NCBI GenBank assembly: GCA_903772945.1
Contig: CAICTM010000456.1
Location: 1-64,000 of the forward strand
Source: Seminavis robusta
Taxonomy: Eukaryota > Bacillariophyta > Bacillariophyceae > Naviculales > Naviculaceae
Length of the DNA stretch: 64,000 nt
Direction: 5' to 3'
The translations under genes and the position numbers were made by a program. This document shows positions 58,779 to 64,000 of the stretch, piece by piece (positions within the stretch are counted from its first letter, which is position 1; every line of letters begins with the position of its first letter). A model generated the notes under the pieces. It was not told the origin of the DNA, ran no database searches, and worked only from the letters and a program-made list of their open reading frames with translations.

Positions 58779-59220
58779 ATCCTATGGACCATGGGATGGC
58801 GGTCAGTTCTCAGCCCATGACGACCAAGTTGGTGCAATTTGAAAAGCAAGAGTAAGTCGCCGGTTTTCTTCAGTATCAGAAGAGAAGAGAAAACCATATC
58901 TATTTCTTACTTTCTATTCTCTTACTGCTGACGACTGAGGAAATACCATTGTCGAGGACTCCTTTTTGAACGAACAAGCAAACGAACGAACGAGGCTACC
59001 GCTACGGAGGAGGAGGCTCTGTTAACTCCAGCCCTACCAACAGCCTGAACAGAGGAGCCTATCGTCGCCGAGTCATTGAAAGGCAACAGCCACCGGAAGA
59101 GGCAACAACACACAAGAGAGTGGATCCTCCTACCGGATTCATCCCTTCTTGTTATTTCCTACTGTTTTGGTGGTGATTCCTGTGTCGGTACCCATTTTCC
59201 TGTATGCGCAAGTCAAGTAC
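58779..59220. other. 3' flank of the hydroxylase
   Basis: Contains an alternative frame ending at ~58855 (IESYGPWDGGQFSAHDDQVG or SLNPMDHGMAVSSQPMTTK), a possible former C-terminus. No other gene. Confidence 0.4.
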
Positions 59221-59790
59221 TGTTGCCACTAGCTATACGGCTATACGGCAGCTGGCTACAATGGCTGGATTGACAATATTCGGTTGTGCGTGTATTCGTC
59301 ATAAAGATCCAATGCGAGGTAACCGAGTGCAGCGAGCAAAGTCGAACCTGAGTGTGTTCGGAACTGTTGCCACTGTCACCGATTGATGTAACTCTACGGT
59401 AACTGGCTACAATGGCTGGATTGACAATATTCTGTTGTGCATGTATTCGTCATAAGGATCCAATGCAAGGTACTGGTAACGAAGTGTAGCGAGCAAAGCC
59501 GGAATTTCGGTACTGTTGCCACTGTCGTCGATGTAGCTATACCGCAGCCGGCAACAATGGGTGGATTCATAATGTTCGGTTGTGCATGTAGTCTATTCGT
59601 CATAAGGATCCAATGCAAGATACCGGCAACGGAGTGTAGCCTGCAAAACGGAACCTGAGTGTGTTCGGTACTGTTGCCACTGTCACTGATCGATGTAACT
59701 CTCTGCCTACGGTAGGCACCGTAGCTGGCTATACAATGGCTGGATTGCATCTATTCGTCATATGGATCCAAGTAGCGAGCTGAGGAAACA
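59221..59790 (+). repeat. ~150-bp tandem array, four copies
   Basis: Landmarks ATGG-TGGATTGACAATATT at 59261, 59412, 59557 and 59736 (spacing 151, 145, 179), each followed by TATTCGTCATAAGGATCCAATG and, in the first three, ACTGTTGCCACTGTC. The fourth copy is cut short after the first motif. Units differ by about 10-20 percent, with 5-20-base gaps. Non-coding. Confidence 0.88.
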
Positions 59791-61420
59791 GGAGACCAAC
59801 GCTGAAAAAAGCCGAATCTTCTTTTCTCCTGGTTTCTTCTTCAAGTTAAATGCTACATTTAGGGATAGAGGTATAATTCTTGAAAAAGAAAAGGCTTTTA
59901 CAACGGCCAGAGTACAAGACACAAGAGATTTATAATGATTCCCGGATTGAAACATCTGATAAATCTCATCAAGTCTTAGTAAAGTCTTCCGTATTCCATT
60001 GTCTTCCAATTCAACCACTGCAGATTATTGATGGCCTTGCTTTGAACTTTCACTATTTTGGCTTTTGAGAACCGCTGGCTTTTTGACTGGCACAATCGAG
60101 ACATGGAGACGGCGACGCCAAAAGCACTCACGCCAGTCATGGTAAACTGGACGCACTCACGAACGCATACAAAACAATTTGTGCACTTGTTTTTAAGATA
60201 CGTCGCATGTGAGTGGATAATGCCCGTACATGTACACTGTACGTGCCGACCTTACTACCAATACCGCTGGCAAGATAATAATAATCAACCAACCGGGGGA
60301 TACCCAAGTTAACCAACCCAACCCAACCATGCCAATACCGGTGACAAGTTAGCCATCCAACCGTGACATGCATGTAATAACGCGAGCGAGGTGCGAATGG
60401 CCTCCATTTCTCGCACTGTTTCCATGCAAAACCACATCCAATCTGATTTGCCACCATTCTACTTTGAAACCTTCATTTTTCCTTTCGCAGTCTGTGCTAG
60501 CTAGATTGGATCATTCTATGATACCGGTATATCTCTGGCCCAATCGATTTGTTGCCTCCACTAGTTGCGTCTTTGGCTCAAATGCAAAAAGGTCTAGCCC
60601 GTCTTGCAGTGCAATGCTACTGCCAAGTTGGATAGTGTCCAACAGCTGTAGAAATATTATCTTATTAAAAAGGAAGAGTTGTGGTTTTTCATCTCTCACT
60701 AGAACATCAGAAGAGGCGACAATCGGAGGAAACGCTTCAATGTCTGCTAAGTGGTTCCAAGTACTCAGTAGCCAGCTACGAGATGCTCTACGAGTATGAC
60801 CATGGAAGCATGTGGCACGGGGCACGCTGTTCCAGACGGCTCTTGCGTTTAGCTGTTCCTGCCAAGGGAGTATTCTGAAGTTGCCAATCCCCATCGCCTG
60901 ACATACCCTACTTTATAAGGTTACTGAAGAAATGTAGATTCTTTCCCCGCTCAGGAGAGTGATAAAGGGATTAAAAGCAGGATCTCTCGTGCCGTCTTCT
61001 CAGTTCGCAATGACTTGATGAACAGTCGAAATCTGATTCGTTCGTAAACCGGTACCAATGGACCAATGGTCAACAGAGCGAGTATCATGGTTCCTGTGTA
61101 GTACTGTGGTTGCACAGTCAGCATCCAGCAGGATGCCAGAGGATAGGTTCTTGGAATGCGGAGATGTTGGAGTGAAACGGACCACGGCTATTGCAGCAGC
61201 AGCAGCCAGGGGCGGAAACGAAACTACTGCTTTCTCGCCTTACCGGTAGTCTAGCACACTCATACATCCTTCCGAGTCTCTCCGTGTCCAGCTCTATCTC
61301 AGGCGGTCAGCGGCCACGCACATGCAGCTCCTGTCAAAGTGGCCATATCATTATTATTCTCTCCTTATTACTCCTATAGTTGATTGTCCGGAGAGCTTGG
61401 TGTCATAATAAAGCCTCACC
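59791..61420. other. 1.6-kb intergenic region
   Basis: Open frames (for example 60511-60894 minus) have no recognisable features. AACCAACC and ACCCAACCC runs occur at 60288-60330, and a CAGCAG run at 61194-61205. Confidence 0.4.
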
Positions 61421-62899
61421 ATGGATCAGCAACAACCCCACCACCATCAGCAGCAACAGCAGCAGCAGCGACGATTCCCCACCGCTCGTAGTGTCAGTCC
61501 GGAGCTACCCCAGGAATCAATTCAATCATTTAGTAGCAACTACACGCCTCGACCTCCTGCTACCAACTTTCGCTCCCAACGGATAACAAGTCCATTATCC
61601 TCAGCCTCTTATATTAGCGGTGCCGCTCCTCCTCTGTTACTCCAACCTCCTACGGCCGCAACAGGCTTCTTCCCTTCTGGTACTACTACTACGACTACCA
61701 GCATGGATGTGGAGATGGACCAAAAGCTACCCCCTTCTTCCGCCGCTGCACCAGCTGCCGATCTTCCCCTGGCAACAGCGCAAAAGAAACAAGCCATTGG
61801 TAGCATCCCCATGCTACCCAGCTTTCACATTAAAGAACGCACTGCGATTCAGATTCCCGAGTCGACCCTCTCCTCCAGTCTCTTGTTGGACCGTATTCTG
61901 GAATACCTCCGACTCCACTCCATTTCGTATGAGTGCGAGCCCAACACGGGATGTCTCGAATGTCAGGCTTCCACGGATGATGTCGTGGGATTTGGCATTC
62001 AACTCTGGAGGGCACACGAAAACGGCCAGAAAGTCTTTTGGCTGGAAGCCTCACGACGAGACGGATGTTCCATTGCCATGAATGCCATTCGACGCAGTTT
62101 AATTCGTCATGTCCGGGGGGAGCAGCAGCAAGATAACAGCATGAACCCAGCAGCACCATCCGCTGCTTCGTTGTTGGGACGACGATCCCACAATGACTTG
62201 GTGGGTAGTGCGGCTTCGTCTCCCGTCAACAATCCTGCCTGCCCAATGAGTCGAAACAAGCGTCAACGAAGTCTCTCTCCTCATCGAGCTCGATTGAATT
62301 GTCAAGATGCGCTTTCCATTAGTCTCCGTCTTTTGAACAGTACATCGCCCGATCAAAACGAGTTGGGTCTCCAGAGCTTGACCGTCATTACTGATCCTCG
62401 ATTGGTAGATCCCACCGATGCCGCATTTGCCGCTCGCGTTGTTATCCTCGGAGAAGGAACCATGGGGGTCCCACTCCAGTTCTTCTTGACGCGGATTCTA
62501 CAGGCCGTTCACCCCAAAAAGGCCCATCAGCAGTGGCCTGCCGCTGCCGCCAAGTTGTATCATTTGACCTTGCACGTGTTGGCGAATGCCTTGCAAGTCT
62601 TGGAAGACAATGACAACAATCATCCCATCAATTTGGCCTGCCCACTCTGGCAGGTCGTTATGGAATGTTTGCTCTTTAGCATGGACCATGCCGACAAGCA
62701 TCCTCATGAAGCGACGCTCGCAGTCAAGTGCATTCGCCATTTGCTACCCGCCACCAAACGAGCCGTCGCCTTTGCGCAGCATTCCCAGCAACTTAATTTG
62801 AGTGCTATGCAGGCATCCAGTACACGAGCCTTGCAATTTGGTAAAACGCATCACAAGGCCTTGGAACAAGAGTCGCAACGCCTCTTGTTGAAGCTTTAA
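61421..62899 (+). CDS. Gln/His-rich then helical protein of unknown function
   Basis: 492 residues, one exon, ATG 61421 in ACCATGG context. Residues 1-25 are poly-Gln/His (HHHQQQQQQQ). Residues 25-130 are Ser/Thr/Pro/Ala low complexity. A small alpha/beta region ~140-240 reads PSFHIKERTAIQIPESTLSS, RILEYLRLHSISYECEPNTG, CLECQASTDDVVGFGIQLWR and SRRDGCSIAMNAIRRSLIRH; that pattern (L-I-x-Y-E...L-E-C...V...I-x-L-W) looks like a small ligand or peptide-binding domain. Residues ~290-492 are helical (QDALSISLRLLNS, MGVPLQFFLTRILQAV, LYHLTLHVLANALQVL). The family is unnamed; an ARM-like scaffold is possible. Codon use matches neighbours. Confidence 0.7.
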   Translation: MDQQQPHHHQQQQQQQRRFPTARSVSPELPQESIQSFSSNYTPRPPATNFRSQRITSPLSSASYISGAAPPLLLQPPTAATGFFPSGTTTTTTSMDVEMDQKLPPSSAAAPAADLPLATAQKKQAIGSIPMLPSFHIKERTAIQIPESTLSSSLLLDRILEYLRLHSISYECEPNTGCLECQASTDDVVGFGIQLWRAHENGQKVFWLEASRRDGCSIAMNAIRRSLIRHVRGEQQQDNSMNPAAPSAASLLGRRSHNDLVGSAASSPVNNPACPMSRNKRQRSLSPHRARLNCQDALSISLRLLNSTSPDQNELGLQSLTVITDPRLVDPTDAAFAARVVILGEGTMGVPLQFFLTRILQAVHPKKAHQQWPAAAAKLYHLTLHVLANALQVLEDNDNNHPINLACPLWQVVMECLLFSMDHADKHPHEATLAVKCIRHLLPATKRAVAFAQHSQQLNLSAMQASSTRALQFGKTHHKALEQESQRLLLKL

Positions 62900-64000
62900 T
62901 AATAGTAGTCTTGCTACCGCTGCTTTTAAGACTAATTCAACTAACTAAGCAATCGAATTAAAACAAACGAATCGAACGAAACTTAACTACATACATGTAG
63001 ACTACGGCTGTACAACGAAAAGAGCTCATTATCTTTTGGTTTCGCATACCGTCGGGTACCGGTGTCGTCCTCGAAGAACGTAGTTGTGCGACCCATACCG
63101 TAGCTAGCTAGTGCCGTCATTGTCGATGCTCGTTCTGATGGACAGGGGGTTGCATCATCCAACAAGCGGTGACAGAAAAATCCACCATCCACTGGGATGG
63201 ATACCTGCTGAGTTGCTAGCTTCAGCTAAAGCCATTCGAAGTTCTTCTACCGTACTCTAGCTGGACCAGAACCAGCCCGCCCAAGGGCATCGCTGGCTGC
63301 CTGGATAGACATTAAGGAAATCTTGATCAGGTGTTTGGTTGGGCTACATACCAACAAGCAACGAGCGATCTTTCCGTGTCCAACTAGCTACGGTAGCTAG
63401 ATGTACTGGTAACCGAGCACAGGATCTGCAGGCTAGGACAAGGCCACCAAACGTTGGTGTCCGCGTACCAGAAACGTTTTCCCTCTAGCCAGCTACCAGG
63501 TAACCTTGCCAGAAAGCGGCTTGAAGATCGCGGTTCCAAGCCTTTCTCAATTCTTCACGCTACGGTTGCCACGAAAACTGTTGCCTGGACGCCTGGACCA
63601 ACAAGGACTCGACTCTGGCTCGAATCCTGCAACACGCTGTTTTTGCATGGTGTTCCCGGTAGCTGCTGGATTAGAAAGAAGTAGTCTAGGGCGAGGCCGA
63701 GGACTCTGTAGGATCTCACGATCCCAACAAACTATACTATTGCCTCCAAGACAAATTACGGCGAAAGTTCAAGGTCCGATACTACCTTGATGTTCAGCCA
63801 AACATGCATATTCTGGATGGATAGGATAAAGGCAAGTCCTGTTGAGTGACACGCAGATCGCTTGAGATCTAGCCATCGTGAGAGCGACATGTTGTAGGTA
63901 CAGTAGAAGCAGCTCTAGCTAGAAAGGCTAAGAATGGGTAGGACCTTCAGTGATTTCGGACGATGGACCGGCTTTCTAGCTAGCTAGCAGAAGGAGATTG
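62900..64000. other. Terminal intergenic region
   Basis: No gene supported. Several CTAGCTAG words (63105, 63387, 63915, 63975) and GGTACCGG (63055). Open frames near 63454-63790 are not convincing. Confidence 0.45.

Noticed and set aside
59221-59790. Tandem array as a possible RNA gene cluster
   Set aside because: No fold typical of tRNA, 5S or snRNA could be read, and copies have unequal gaps.
1-64000. tRNA and rRNA genes
   Set aside because: I looked for the GGTTCGAATCC-type T-loop with a matching acceptor stem and for conserved rRNA stretches and saw none; a dedicated scan could still find one.

Overview
The window reads as nuclear DNA of a photosynthetic stramenopile, most likely a raphid pennate diatom. 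I suspect a repeat-rich benthic species such as Seminavis, but that is inference. Genes are spaced, lie on both strands, and have few, short GT-AG introns (about 70-165 bp). Several predicted proteins start with a signal peptide followed by an ASAF-like motif, the plastid-import signature of diatoms. Families favoured in diatoms are present: LRR proteins with an N-terminal membrane anchor, BTB-BACK proteins, ankyrin-like proteins, and P-domain/VWD secreted proteins. Intergenic DNA is peppered with GCTAGCTAGC-, GGTACC- and TACCGGTA-type palindromic words.

Left part (1-24 kb): an edge-truncated ankyrin-like gene (-), a frameshifted BTB-BACK gene (+), a coiled-coil membrane protein (-), a TIR-like membrane protein (-) with a displaced fragment of itself nearby, a secretory kinase / zinc-finger / PP2C fusion (+), a MOT1-type molybdate transporter (-), a large intact tyrosine recombinase of Crypton type (+), a three-exon LRR membrane protein (-), a METTL7-like methyltransferase (+) and a decayed triose-phosphate-transporter-like gene (-).

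Middle part (24-41 kb): a secreted P-domain + VWD protein (-), a predicted plastid protein (+), a small BAF-like helix-hairpin-helix protein (-) divergent from a nucleotide-sugar transporter (+), a sirtuin with a plastid-type presequence (-) divergent from protein farnesyltransferase beta (+), an acidic coiled-coil protein (+), a hypothetical ORF, and about 3 kb of a multiply broken repetitive-type ORF (-).

Right part (42-64 kb): a 1369-residue ZZ-finger protein (+), a small two-helix membrane protein (-) divergent from ATG9 (+, four exons), a GT-B-like conserved protein (-), an armadillo-like protein (+), two predicted plastid membrane proteins (one is a histidine-box hydroxylase with an odd 3' end) and a low-complexity/helical protein (+). 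Two repeat systems lie here: three (plus one) copies of an ~80-bp unit around the hydroxylase, and a ~150-bp tandem array at 59.2-59.8 kb.

The genes do not form one pathway; this is an ordinary eukaryotic gene neighbourhood. The most unusual items are the kinase-PP2C fusion whose HRD loop sits on a 21-nt micro-exon and whose stop codon lies in a 36-bp tandem duplication, the catalytically complete Crypton-type recombinase, the possible plastid sirtuin, the BAF-like protein, and the hydroxylase whose 3' end matches repeats in its own upstream region.
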